A stretch of 64,000 nt of DNA from Flavobacteriaceae bacterium. Lineage in GTDB: Bacteria > Bacteroidota > Bacteroidia > Flavobacteriales > Flavobacteriaceae. The position numbers and the translations under genes were made by a program. Location of the stretch: NCBI GenBank assembly GCA_947451475.1, contig CANFZC010000002.1, forward strand, positions 1 to 64,000, written 5' to 3'. The first letter of the stretch is position 1; every line of letters begins with the position of its first letter. Of this stretch, positions 53,202 through 62,786 are shown piece after piece. The notes under the pieces were generated by a model. The model was not told the origin of the DNA and searched no databases. It was given only the letters and a program-made list of their open reading frames with translations.

Positions 53202-54275
53202 ATGCCTTTTACTTCCATGAAATCAAAATACATTATCATAACACTTTTAATCATTGCTTTAGGATGTATGATTGGTTATCGAATAACCAAAAACAAAGAT
53301 GTAAATGACAAAGGAAAAGAAAAAGAGGGTAAAAAGCCTCCCATTACCGTTACTGCTCTAGTGGTAAAACCACAAGAATTCACTAATACTCTTTCACTTT
53401 CTGGTTCAATCGAAGCCAATGAACAAATTGAGATACGAAGTGAGGTATCTGGCATTGTAGAAAAAATTTTATTTACTGAAGGAAGTCAAGTGAATAAAGG
53501 ACAAGTGTTACTAAAAGTGAATGACATTGAACTGAGGGCACAACTGGCTCAAGCAAAAACAAAAGAAAGTTTGGCCTCTGAGAACGAAAGAAGAGCTAAA
53601 CTTTTATTACAAAAGGAAGCCATAAGTCAGGAAGAATATGACATCGCTAGTGCCGACTACCGGACTACAAAATCCCAAACCCAATTAATACAGGCTCAAA
53701 TTGGTAAAACATCGATTAGAGCCCCTTTTTCAGGAAAAATAGGATTGCGTGCTATTTCACCGGGAACCTATGTAACTCCGACTACGTTGATAGCTAATTT
53801 GGTAAACACCAATCAATTGAAGGTTACTTTTTCACTGCCTGAGAAGTATGCCTCTCAAATTAGTAATGGATCAAAAATCACCTTTACGGTACCTAATTTA
53901 ACGGATACATTTACAGCAAAAATTTATGCTTTAGAACCGGGAATAGAATTAGCTACCAGAACTTTAAAAATTAGAGCTATAACAGACAATGCAACCGGTA
54001 AATTATTACCAGGAACCTTTGCAACCATTGAATTACCTTTAAAAAATAGTAAAGACGCCATCATTATTCCTACTGAAGCAATAGTAGCTGTGCAAGATGG
54101 AAAAAAAGTATTCATTGCCAATAAAGGGCAGGCTAAAGAAGTAAAAGTAGAAACCATAGCGAGAACTGATAAAGATGTTGTCATTATCTCAGGATTAAAA
54201 ATAGGCGATACTGTATTGACATCTGGCGTAATGTCATTAAAGGACGAGGCTGATATCAAAGTGAAAATTAAGTAA
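53202..54275 (+). CDS. RND efflux periplasmic adaptor subunit
   Basis: The adaptor joins an inner-membrane pump to an outer-membrane channel. The 357-residue protein has an N-terminal anchor (IIITLLIIALGCMIGYRI) that may be lipidated at the cysteine, a lipoyl half-motif IRSEVSGIVEKILFTEGSQVNKGQVLLKVND, an alpha hairpin, and a second lipoyl half with TSIRAPFSGKIGLRAISPGTYV. These are typical of the HlyD/AcrA family. The start may instead be the ATG at 53217. It is the first gene of a three-gene efflux operon. Confidence 0.93.
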   Translation: MPFTSMKSKYIIITLLIIALGCMIGYRITKNKDVNDKGKEKEGKKPPITVTALVVKPQEFTNTLSLSGSIEANEQIEIRSEVSGIVEKILFTEGSQVNKGQVLLKVNDIELRAQLAQAKTKESLASENERRAKLLLQKEAISQEEYDIASADYRTTKSQTQLIQAQIGKTSIRAPFSGKIGLRAISPGTYVTPTTLIANLVNTNQLKVTFSLPEKYASQISNGSKITFTVPNLTDTFTAKIYALEPGIELATRTLKIRAITDNATGKLLPGTFATIELPLKNSKDAIIIPTEAIVAVQDGKKVFIANKGQAKEVKVETIARTDKDVVIISGLKIGDTVLTSGVMSLKDEADIKVKIK

Positions 54276-54293
54276 ACTTTTGAAGACAATCTT

Positions 54294-57200
54294 ATGAGTT
54301 TATCTACCTTAAGTATTAAAAGACCGGTTTTTACAATAGTCATTAACTTGACTATTATACTATTTGGAATTATTGGATACAGTTATTTGGGTGTACGAGA
54401 ATTTCCTTCAATTGATCCCGCACAGATTTCTGTTCGAACCAATTATACGGGAGCTAATGCAGATATTATTGAATCACAAATCACGGAGCCTTTAGAAAAA
54501 GCCATTAACTCGATTGACGGCATTCGAAACATTACCTCCTCAAGTAATCAAGGATCTAGTATCATCACCATCGAATTTAAATTAGAAAAAAATTTGGAGG
54601 AAGCCGCTAATGATGTTAGAGACAAAGTATCCCAAGCCATAAAAAGCTTGCCTCAAGATATAGATGCACCACCAGTAGTCGCGAAGGCTGATGCCGATTC
54701 AGATCCTATTATTTCTATGACCGTTCAAAGTGACACTAAGAATGTTTTGGAATTGAGTGATTATGCTGAAAATGTTATTGCAGAACGATTACAAACCATT
54801 CCAGGTGTCAGTAGTGTTCAAATATGGGGTCAAAAACGATATTCTATGCGCTTATGGATAGATCCCGTTAAATTATCCTCTTATGGTGTTACGGTTTCAG
54901 ATGTACGTACTGCTTTAGAAAAGCAAAATGTAGAATTGCCTTCGGGAAAATTAACAGGAGCCAACACAGAGCTTACAGTTAAAACTATGGGTAACTTAGC
55001 TAAGCCCGAAGAATTTAATAACATTGTCATTTCGGCAGATGGGAATAAAATTGTTCGTCTGAGTGACATTGGCTATGCTGAGTTAGGGGCCGAAAATTTA
55101 GAAACGCAATTAAAAACGAATAATCAGCCAATGGTTGGTTTGGCTATTATCCCACAACCGGGTACTAACTATTTGGACATTGCTAAGCAATTTTACAAAC
55201 AATACGCCATTTTCAAAAAAGAGTTACCTAAAGATATTCAGATTAATGTGGCTTTAGACAATACGTTATTCATTAAAAAATCGGTTATAGAAGTTGCTGA
55301 GACTTTATTGATTTCTATACTTTTAGTAATTCTAATCATCTTTTTATTTTTTAGAGATTGGGCCATTGCCTTTCGTCCTCTTATTGATATACCCGTTTCT
55401 TTGATTGCCACTTTTTTTATTATGTATTTATGTGGTTTCTCGGTTAACGTTTTAACCCTTTTGGCTATTGTCCTGGCTACAGGACTGGTAGTTGATGATG
55501 GAATTGTTGTTACAGAAAACATTTTCAAAAAAGTTGAACAAGGTATGTCACCAATTGAAGCAGCTATCAAAGGTTCGAATGAAATTTTCTTCGCAGTAAT
55601 TTCAATCTCCATTACTTTGGCTGCTGTGTTTTTACCGATAATCTTTTTAGAAGGATTTGTTGGGAGGTTATTTAGAGAATTTGGGGTCGTTATTGGTGCA
55701 GCGGTATTAATTTCTGCATTCGTCTCATTGACATTAACTCCTATGTTAAACGCTTACCTGATGAAAGGCGGAGAGCAGAAAAAAACCAAATTCTATACCT
55801 TTACGGAGCCTTATTTTGAAGGACTAAACAAAGGATATGCTAGTGCATTAGAGCGATTTATGAAAAAAAAGTGGTTGAGTTTTCCAATCGTAATAATTTG
55901 TTTTGGACTGATCCTCTTATTTTACAAAATCATTCCAAAAGAAACGGCACCCTATGATGATCGAAGTATGGTTATTGTTGGTGTTTCCACACCAGAAGGA
56001 GCTACTTATGACTATACAGACCGTTTTATGACAGATTTATCAAAATTGATAGACGATTCAATTCCGGAGAAAAAAATTGCCTTAGTCATTACTGCGCCTG
56101 GATTTGCTTCTGCTTCTGTTAATAGTGGAAGGGTTAGGTTGGCCCTAAAAGACCCGGAAGACAGACAAAAGGCCCAGAAAGAAATTGCGGATAATTTAAC
56201 TAAATGGACTAAGAAATATTCACAGGCCAAAGTTACCGTTTCAGAGCAACCTACTATCGCTGTAAATAAAAAAGGTGGGCTTCCTATACAGTATATTATT
56301 CAAGCACCTAATTTTGAAAAACTTCGGGAGAAAATTCCGCAATTTATAGATTTGGCGAATCAGAATGATACCTTTTCAAATGTAGATGTGAATTTGAAAT
56401 TTAACAAACCTGAAATTAATGTGACTATAGACCGGGAAAAAGCAGAGAGCTTAGGCATATCTGTTTTGGACATTGCCCAAACATTACAGTTGTCTTTAAG
56501 TGGACAACGTTTTGGTTACTTTATGCGTAATGGCAAACAATACCAAGTTATAGGACAGTTTGATAAGAAGGACCGCGATGAACCTCTTGATTTAACGTCT
56601 ATGTTTGTTAAAAATAATAAAGGAGCATTAATCCAATTGGACAATGTGGTCAAAGTTGACGAACAAAGTAATCCACCACAATTGTATCATAACAATCGCT
56701 ATATGTCGGCCACCGTATCGGCTGGTTTAGCACCTGGTAAAAGCATCAGTGACGGAATTGAAGCAATGGATGAGATAAAATCTAAAGTACTTGATAGTAG
56801 TTTTACCACCGATTTAGGAGGAGAATCAAGGGATTTTGTTGAAAGCAGTTCGAATACGATGTTTGCTTTTGGCTTGGCCTTATTGTTAATCTATTTGATA
56901 TTGGCAGCCCAGTTTGAAAGTTTCATAGATCCTTTTGTCATTATCCTTACAGTTCCAATGGCTGTTGCAGGGGCCCTATTTTCTTTATGGCTATTTGGTC
57001 AAACATGGAACATCTTTAGTCAAATCGGAACGGTGATGTTAATAGGTTTAGTGACCAAAAACGGTATCTTAATTGTAGAATTTGCAAACCAATTGCGTGA
57101 TAAAGGAATGTCTAAATATGATGCCATTATCCACGCATCAGAAGCAAGATTACGCCCTATTCTAATGACTAGTTTAGCTATAGCTTTGGGGGCTTTACCC

Positions 57201-57380
57201 ATTGCCTTATCGCTTGGAGCAGCTTCTAGCAGTAGGATTGGAATGGGTGTAGTAATTGTAGGCGGAACTATTTTCTCTTTGTTATTGACCTTATTTGTTA
57301 TTCCGTCTTTTTACATGATGTGGTCAAAAATCAAAAAACACCGTCCTGAATTTGATAACGTGGAAGCTTTGGAAAAATAA
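54294..57380 (+). CDS. RND efflux transporter, AcrB/HAE1-type pump
   Basis: The 1028-residue proton-driven pump follows the adaptor by 18 bases. It has 12 predicted membrane segments around two periplasmic loops, the N-terminal SIKRPVFTIVINLTIILFG, EFPSIDPAQISVRTNYTGANADIIES, GLVVDDGIVVTENIFKKVEQG with the conserved acidic pair of the proton relay, and LIGLVTKNGILIVEFANQLRD in the second half. Length and motifs fit hydrophobe/amphiphile efflux (HAE1) pumps. The drug or metabolite spectrum is unknown. Confidence 0.95.
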   Translation: MSLSTLSIKRPVFTIVINLTIILFGIIGYSYLGVREFPSIDPAQISVRTNYTGANADIIESQITEPLEKAINSIDGIRNITSSSNQGSSIITIEFKLEKNLEEAANDVRDKVSQAIKSLPQDIDAPPVVAKADADSDPIISMTVQSDTKNVLELSDYAENVIAERLQTIPGVSSVQIWGQKRYSMRLWIDPVKLSSYGVTVSDVRTALEKQNVELPSGKLTGANTELTVKTMGNLAKPEEFNNIVISADGNKIVRLSDIGYAELGAENLETQLKTNNQPMVGLAIIPQPGTNYLDIAKQFYKQYAIFKKELPKDIQINVALDNTLFIKKSVIEVAETLLISILLVILIIFLFFRDWAIAFRPLIDIPVSLIATFFIMYLCGFSVNVLTLLAIVLATGLVVDDGIVVTENIFKKVEQGMSPIEAAIKGSNEIFFAVISISITLAAVFLPIIFLEGFVGRLFREFGVVIGAAVLISAFVSLTLTPMLNAYLMKGGEQKKTKFYTFTEPYFEGLNKGYASALERFMKKKWLSFPIVIICFGLILLFYKIIPKETAPYDDRSMVIVGVSTPEGATYDYTDRFMTDLSKLIDDSIPEKKIALVITAPGFASASVNSGRVRLALKDPEDRQKAQKEIADNLTKWTKKYSQAKVTVSEQPTIAVNKKGGLPIQYIIQAPNFEKLREKIPQFIDLANQNDTFSNVDVNLKFNKPEINVTIDREKAESLGISVLDIAQTLQLSLSGQRFGYFMRNGKQYQVIGQFDKKDRDEPLDLTSMFVKNNKGALIQLDNVVKVDEQSNPPQLYHNNRYMSATVSAGLAPGKSISDGIEAMDEIKSKVLDSSFTTDLGGESRDFVESSSNTMFAFGLALLLIYLILAAQFESFIDPFVIILTVPMAVAGALFSLWLFGQTWNIFSQIGTVMLIGLVTKNGILIVEFANQLRDKGMSKYDAIIHASEARLRPILMTSLAIALGALPIALSLGAASSSRIGMGVVIVGGTIFSLLLTLFVIPSFYMMWSKIKKHRPEFDNVEALEK

Positions 57381-57386
57381 TTGATT

Positions 57387-58694
57387 ATGAAATTGAAATC
57401 ACTATATGTCATCGTAATTCTAAGTTGCTTTATGGCAAAAATGCAAGCGCAAGAACTATTGAAATTGGAAGATGCCGTAAAAATAGCGTTGGAAAACAAT
57501 TTTGCTATTCGCATCGCGTCCAATAATTTAAAAATGGATGAAGCTAATGCAACTATAGGAAATGCAGGTATGTTGCCTAAAGTAACGGCGAACATTCTAG
57601 ACAACAATAGCATTCAAAATAGCTCTCAAACAAGACAAGACGACACAAAAACGGAATTGAATAATGCCAAAAACAAAAGTTTAACCTATGGCGTTGGCCT
57701 AGATTGGACCGTATTTGATGGTTTTAAAATGTTTGCTAAAAAAAGTCAGCTTTCCGAATTACAAAAGCTTGGTGACTCTAATCTAAAACTTACTATTATT
57801 ACTAAAATAAGCGATGTAAATACTACTTATTTTGATTTGGTCCAGCAGCAACAGCAGCTAGCCGCAATTGATAGTTCCCTAGTTATTTCCAATCAAAGAT
57901 TAACCATTGCACAAAACCGATTTAGCATCGGCAAAGCTTCCAAATTAGAAGTTTTGAATGCACAAGTCGATTTAAATACAGATCAAACGGTACAATTAAA
58001 ACAAAGGGAAACGCTGGCTAATACTAAAATAATACTGAATCAACTTTTAGCAAGAGATGTAAAAACAGCGTTTTTTGTGGTGGCCGAAATTGTTGTAGAT
58101 AAAAATTTGTTGTTACCGTCCTTAACGGATTTAGCCATCAAACAAAACCCGCAACTCGAAGCTCAAATAATCAATAAAAGAGTGGCAGAATTGCAGTTGA
58201 AGCAAGTAATCGCTAATCGTTATCCAGTAGTCAAAGTTACTACTGGCTATAATTTTACTGAGAGCCAATCGAGTTTAGGATTCACTTCATCCTCCTATGC
58301 AAGAGGATTAAATTATGGTTTTAGTGCTAGTCTGAATCTATTTGATGGGTTTGCTCAAAAACGTACAGAAAAAATTGCCAAATTGGAAATTGAAAATTCG
58401 AAAATTGCAATAGACCAACAAACAAATGCTTTGAAAGCTCAATTGGAAAGTGGCTACCAAACCTATATCACAAATTTAGACTTGATGGATTTAGAAGACA
58501 AAAATGAAGCTATTGCAAAACAGAATCTTGAAATTACACTAGAAAAATTTAGAATTGGTACTATAACTCCTATTGAGTTCAGAACAGCACAATTGAATTT
58601 CATTAACGCTAAAGTTAGAAATACAATTGCTCAATTTCAGGCAAAACAATCTGAAATCAATTTAAAAGAATTGGCTGGAAATTTAAGTTTTTAA
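57387..58694 (+). CDS. TolC-family outer-membrane efflux channel
   Basis: The 435-residue protein forms the outer-membrane channel of the tripartite exporter. A signal peptide (MKLKSLYVIVILSCFMAKMQAQ) is followed by two long helical repeats, each holding a coiled region such as LKLEDAVKIALENNFAIRIASNNLKMDEAN and LEITLEKFRIGTITPIEFRTAQLNFINAK, characteristic of TolC. A TTG at 57381 is in frame, but the ATG at 57387 gives a clean signal peptide. The gene is the last of the operon, six bases after the pump stop. Confidence 0.92.
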   Translation: MKLKSLYVIVILSCFMAKMQAQELLKLEDAVKIALENNFAIRIASNNLKMDEANATIGNAGMLPKVTANILDNNSIQNSSQTRQDDTKTELNNAKNKSLTYGVGLDWTVFDGFKMFAKKSQLSELQKLGDSNLKLTIITKISDVNTTYFDLVQQQQQLAAIDSSLVISNQRLTIAQNRFSIGKASKLEVLNAQVDLNTDQTVQLKQRETLANTKIILNQLLARDVKTAFFVVAEIVVDKNLLLPSLTDLAIKQNPQLEAQIINKRVAELQLKQVIANRYPVVKVTTGYNFTESQSSLGFTSSSYARGLNYGFSASLNLFDGFAQKRTEKIAKLEIENSKIAIDQQTNALKAQLESGYQTYITNLDLMDLEDKNEAIAKQNLEITLEKFRIGTITPIEFRTAQLNFINAKVRNTIAQFQAKQSEINLKELAGNLSF

Positions 58695-58724
58695 AATATT
58701 TTCGAATTAATAACCTGGTATAAA

Positions 58725-59588
58725 ATGGTTCAATACAACCCTAAAGACTGGATTACTTTTATCTTTCGATTTCATAAGTCGGATACCTTTCGACAATTAT
58801 TACCGATGATGGTATTCATTGGAATTTATGCTGGAGTCATTTGTTACTTGGAAACAGATTATTATAAATTGGCTGAAGATAGTCATGTCAAAAACATTTC
58901 GATCATGCATGGCATGTTGGGATTTGTCATCTCCTTATTATTAGCTTACCGAACAAATACCGCTTATGACCGCTGGTGGGAAGGCCGAAAATTATGGGGT
59001 GCCTTGGTGAATAACAGTCGGAATTTAGCCCTTAAATTGTCGGTTATACTAAAAGAAGATCACGATAAAAGATATCTTCGCTTTTTGATTCCAACTTACG
59101 CTTCGGTTTTGGCTAAGCATTTGCGTGATGAAGAAGTGGGGCAGCTCTTATTTGACGATGTTGATTTAAAAATTGACCATCATAAACACAAGCCAAACCA
59201 AGTTGCTAAAGCAATATATCAAAAAATACAAGACCTGCATCAATCTGGTAAAATAACTGGAGATCAATTAATTGTATTGAATGGAGAATTGCTTTCTTTC
59301 ACAGATGTATGTGGAGCTTGTGAACGAATCAAAAACACCCCTATCCCCTACTCTTACAGTGCCTTTATTAAGAAGTTTATTTTCTTTTATATAATGACAT
59401 TACCTTTTGGTTATGTCTTTAGTTTGGGTTATTATGTAATTCCAGTAGTAGTCTTTATCTTTTATGTCTTGGCAAGTTTGGAATTAATTGCAGAGGAAAT
59501 TGAAGATCCCTTTGGTGGTGATGCTAATGACTTACCTACTGCAAAGATTGCTTCCAATATAAAAAAACACATTGAAGAAATTTTATGA
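58725..59588 (+). CDS. Bestrophin family membrane protein
   Basis: The 287-residue protein has the bestrophin pattern: SDTFRQLLPMMVFIGIYAGVICYLE near residues 19-43, LGFVISLLLAYRTNTAYDRWWEGRKLWGALVNNSRN (the conserved RTNxAYDRWWEGR), and the C-terminal EEIEDPFGGDANDLP. Prokaryotic homologues form pentameric channels for chloride or cations. It lies 31 bases after the TolC-like gene in the same direction and may share its transcript, although its function is independent. Confidence 0.93.
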   Translation: MVQYNPKDWITFIFRFHKSDTFRQLLPMMVFIGIYAGVICYLETDYYKLAEDSHVKNISIMHGMLGFVISLLLAYRTNTAYDRWWEGRKLWGALVNNSRNLALKLSVILKEDHDKRYLRFLIPTYASVLAKHLRDEEVGQLLFDDVDLKIDHHKHKPNQVAKAIYQKIQDLHQSGKITGDQLIVLNGELLSFTDVCGACERIKNTPIPYSYSAFIKKFIFFYIMTLPFGYVFSLGYYVIPVVVFIFYVLASLELIAEEIEDPFGGDANDLPTAKIASNIKKHIEEIL

Positions 59589-59645
59589 TTTCATTTTTGG
59601 GTTATGCCAATTAAAATAGTACTTTAGTAATGATTATTTCAAACC

Positions 59646-60572
59646 ATGTCCATAAAAGCATTACTTCATAAACCGGCACTCACTCATGAAAAGTCTCTAA
59701 AGACTTTAGTGGAAAATAGGACGATTTTCTCACTAGACCATTGTGAACTAAATATTTTTGAAACTTATCAAAAATCGGATTTGGTTCCATTAAGGTTTAA
59801 TGACTTGGTGGTTACTAGTATGCTTCGTGGTAAAAAAATAATGCATTTATTTGACGAACCACAGTTTGAATACCTGCCTGGAGAAACAGTAATTGTACCT
59901 TCAAATGTAGAAATGAAGATTGATTTTCCGGAAGCTTCTAAAGATAATCCTACTCAATGCATTGCTTTAGCTATTGATAATAATATCATCAATAATACGT
60001 TGGCTTTTCTTAATGAAAAGTATCCTAAAGAAGGGAAAAGTAATTTATGGAAATTAGATCATGAAAATTATTTCTTTTATAATAATGTAGAATTGGCAGG
60101 GACGATAAACAAATTGATTAAGGAATGCATGGGTGATTCTATTACAAAAGACGCTATAGCAGATTTAACCTTGCAAGAGCTTATTATTCGTATTATTCAA
60201 ACTCAAACGGCAAAGCGATTTGAAAATGAAAAACTGATTGATAGTAACAGTCCAATTACGCCTTCTATAGAGTTTATCAAAAACAATATACGGGAGTCCA
60301 TAAATTTAAAAGACTTGAGTGATAAAGCTTGTATGAGCACCACTTCTTTTTATCGCTATTTTAAAAGAGAATTGGGCATGAGTCCCATTGAGTACATTTT
60401 GAATGAAAAAATAAAATATGCTAAGAAACTTTTAAGCAATCCAAAGATCCATGTAAATGAAGTATCTTATGCCACAGGGTTTGAAGACTGTAACTACTTT
60501 ATAAGACTTTTTAAAAAATATGAGGGTGTTACTCCAAAACAATACCAATTAATGAATTATACTTCTCATTAA
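59646..60572 (+). CDS. AraC family transcriptional regulator
   Basis: The 308-residue protein has an N-terminal domain of the AraC_N group (residues about 20-185) and a C-terminal double helix-turn-helix: INLKDLSDKACMSTTSFYRYFKRELGMSPIEYILNEKIKYAK and VNEVSYATGFEDCNYFIRLFKKYEGVTPKQY. It probably controls the convergent aldehyde dehydrogenase and DUF779 genes, since AraC-type regulators are often linked to such pairs; that is inference. Its stop codon overlaps that of the DUF779 gene by four bases. Confidence 0.9.
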   Translation: MSIKALLHKPALTHEKSLKTLVENRTIFSLDHCELNIFETYQKSDLVPLRFNDLVVTSMLRGKKIMHLFDEPQFEYLPGETVIVPSNVEMKIDFPEASKDNPTQCIALAIDNNIINNTLAFLNEKYPKEGKSNLWKLDHENYFFYNNVELAGTINKLIKECMGDSITKDAIADLTLQELIIRIIQTQTAKRFENEKLIDSNSPITPSIEFIKNNIRESINLKDLSDKACMSTTSFYRYFKRELGMSPIEYILNEKIKYAKKLLSNPKIHVNEVSYATGFEDCNYFIRLFKKYEGVTPKQYQLMNYTSH

Positions 60573-60946
60573 TCGTAAGTATTAATGGTAACAGGGTCTA
60601 ATTGCTCTAGTTCATTGGGAGTAAATAACCGGTATTTGATGATGAACGTTTTTCCGTAGGGAGTCTCTAATGAAAAGCCACCTGCTCCTATTCCGTCCAT
60701 AACATCTAAGGTGAAGTGAGCATTTTTCCAATATTCGTATAAATCTTTATCAAGCCAAAAATCAAAACCATCTACTTGCCCAATACAGACATCACCCGTT
60801 CTAGTGTAAAAGCCTCCTTTTTCAAAACATTGCGGCTGTGTTCCTTCGCAGCAACCGCCTGCTTGGTAGAACATTAAATCTCCGAATTTATCTTTCAGCA
60901 TGGCAATGACTGCTAATGCTTCTTCAGTAACTGCTATTCTTTTCAT
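60569..60946 (-). CDS. DUF779 domain protein
   Basis: The 125-residue protein matches DUF779, small proteins found next to acetaldehyde and alcohol dehydrogenase genes. The segment MFYQAGGCCEGTQPQCFEKGGFYTRTGDVCIGQVDGFDFWLDKDLYEYWK contains three cysteines clustered within a few residues (CCEGTQPQC), which could bind metal or iron-sulfur, though no role is proven. It follows the AldB-type dehydrogenase on the minus strand, with an interrupting hairpin. Its stop overlaps that of the convergent AraC gene. Confidence 0.9.
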   Translation of the reverse strand: MKRIAVTEEALAVIAMLKDKFGDLMFYQAGGCCEGTQPQCFEKGGFYTRTGDVCIGQVDGFDFWLDKDLYEYWKNAHFTLDVMDGIGAGGFSLETPYGKTFIIKYRLFTPNELEQLDPVTINTYD

Positions 60947-60969
60947 CTTTTATCATTTAAATAAAACAA

Positions 60970-61003
60970 ACCGCAAATCAACTTAAAGAAGCCAATCTGC
61001 GGT
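60970..61003 (-). terminator. Partial terminator between the AldB-type and DUF779 genes
   Basis: ACCGCAAAT (60970-60978) and ATCTGCGGT (60995-61003) pair at eight of nine positions, with a T-rich tract beyond on the minus strand. It could reduce read-through into DUF779. Confidence 0.5.
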
Positions 61004-61028
61004 GAGTCCTAAATTATTGCTTTTTTTC

Positions 61029-62534
61029 TTAAAAGAAACCTAATTTGCTTTTACTATAAGAAATTAACATGTTTTTTGTTTGACGGTAATGTGCCAACAT
61101 CATTTTGTGATTCTCTCTTCCTATACCCGATTGTTTATAACCACCAAATGGTGCACCTGCTGGATAGGCATGATAGCTGTTTACCCATACTCTACCTGCA
61201 TGAATTGCTCTAGGCACTTGGTACAGTTCATGAGCATCACGGGTCCACACTCCTGCTCCTAAACCATATAGTGTATCATTTGCGATAGCAATAGCTTCCT
61301 CTGTAGTTTTAAATGTGGTAACGGCTAAAACTGGTCCAAATATTTCTTCTTGAAAGATTCTCATCTTATTTGTTCCTTTGAAAACCGTAGGTTTGATATA
61401 GTAACCTGTATCTAAATCACCTCCCAATTTGTTTTCATCGCCACCAATTAACAATTCGGCACCTTCTTCTTTTCCTAAATTAATGTAGGACATAATTTTA
61501 TCTTTCTGTACTTTGGAAGCTTGAGCTCCCATCATTACTGTTGGGTCTAGAGGATTTCCTGTTTTTACCGCCGCAACTCTTTCTATAACTCTTTCTATAA
61601 ATCTATCATAGATATCTTCATGTACCAACAAACGCGAAGGACAAGTACAAACTTCTCCTTGGTTTAAACAATACAATACAGCACCTTCTATTGCTTTATC
61701 AAGAAATTCATCATCAGCGTCCATTACTGACGGAAAGAAAATGTTTGGTGATTTACCTCCAAGTTCTAAGGTTACTGGAACAATATTTTCAGTAGCATAT
61801 TGCATTACCATTCTTCCTGTAGCTGTTGAACCTGTAAAGGCCGCTTTAGCTACTTTTGGATTAGTTACTAAAGCTCTTCCTAATTCAGAACCAAAACCAT
61901 TTACAACATTAATAACCCCTGCCGGAATTAAATCTCCTATTATTTCCATCAATATCATGATGGATATAGGTGTATTTTCAGCTGGTTTTAACACTACACA
62001 GTTTCCTGCAGCTAATGCCGGTGCTAATTTCCAAACAGCCATTAAGATCGGGAAATTCCATGGAATAATTTGTGCAATGACTCCGATTGGTTCATGAACA
62101 ATTAAAGAAACAGTAGTTTCGTCCAACTCACTTACGGAACCTTCTTCTGCTCTAATTACTCCAGCAAAATAACGGAAGTGATCAATAGCTAACGGCAAAT
62201 CAGCAGCTAAAGTTTCCCGTACAGCTTTTCCATTATCTACTGTTTCGGCTGCTGCTAAATAGGCTAAGTTATCTTCCATCACTTGCGCAATTTTAATTAG
62301 CATATTGCTTCGGTCCGTAACGGAAACTTTACTCCATGTTTTAAATGCTTCGTATGCTGCATCGACTGCTAAGGATAAATCATCTTTATTTGAATGTGCT
62401 GCTTTAGTAAACACTTTTCCGTCTACCGGAGACACCACATCAAAATACTGTCCTGATGCAGGGGGAACAAACTTTCCTCCAATGTAGTTATCATATTTAT
62501 CTTTAAATGTGGGTCTTTGAATTAAATTACTCAT
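61029..62534 (-). CDS. Aldehyde dehydrogenase, AldB/ExaC type
   Basis: The 501-residue enzyme oxidises short aldehydes such as acetaldehyde with NAD(P). It contains IIPWNFPILMAVWKLAPALAAGNCVVLKPAENTP, AFTGSTATGRMVMQ, catalytic Glu in LELGGKSPNIFFP and the nucleophilic Cys in CLNQGEVCTCPSRLLV; the GEVCTCPSR form is characteristic of E. coli AldB and of acetaldehyde dehydrogenases of ethanol oxidation. It is followed by DUF779, a known association. A -7 element lies 22 bases upstream of the start codon. Confidence 0.94.
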   Translation of the reverse strand: MSNLIQRPTFKDKYDNYIGGKFVPPASGQYFDVVSPVDGKVFTKAAHSNKDDLSLAVDAAYEAFKTWSKVSVTDRSNMLIKIAQVMEDNLAYLAAAETVDNGKAVRETLAADLPLAIDHFRYFAGVIRAEEGSVSELDETTVSLIVHEPIGVIAQIIPWNFPILMAVWKLAPALAAGNCVVLKPAENTPISIMILMEIIGDLIPAGVINVVNGFGSELGRALVTNPKVAKAAFTGSTATGRMVMQYATENIVPVTLELGGKSPNIFFPSVMDADDEFLDKAIEGAVLYCLNQGEVCTCPSRLLVHEDIYDRFIERVIERVAAVKTGNPLDPTVMMGAQASKVQKDKIMSYINLGKEEGAELLIGGDENKLGGDLDTGYYIKPTVFKGTNKMRIFQEEIFGPVLAVTTFKTTEEAIAIANDTLYGLGAGVWTRDAHELYQVPRAIHAGRVWVNSYHAYPAGAPFGGYKQSGIGRENHKMMLAHYRQTKNMLISYSKSKLGFF

Positions 62535-62556
62535 AGTATTAAATTTTTGGTTTACC

Positions 62557-62564
62557 CAAAAGTA
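62557..62564 (-). promoter_or_regulatory. -7 element of the AldB-type gene
   Basis: The minus strand reads TACTTTTG, a full TAnnTTTG match, 22 bases before the start codon. Confidence 0.55.
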
Positions 62565-62759
62565 CCTCCTATCCTTTTTTCAGAATAGCACATTTCGAGC
62601 AATCTATAGCACAATTTTAATGATATGAAAATATTAATAACTGATAATTGCAAAAACCAAAAAAAACACCTTAAAAAATCAACAATATGACAATCCTCTA
62701 AAATAAAAAACGTACTGTTTACTAATGAAAATATATTTTAATCTAAAATCTACAATCCT

Positions 62760-62767
62760 TATATTTG
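62760..62767 (+). promoter_or_regulatory. -7 element of pheT
   Basis: TATATTTG is a full TAnnTTTG match, 19 bases before the pheT start codon. No good TTG was found; TTTTA occurs 19 bases upstream. Confidence 0.55.
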
Positions 62768-62786
62768 CAGCCTTAAATAGGTATAC

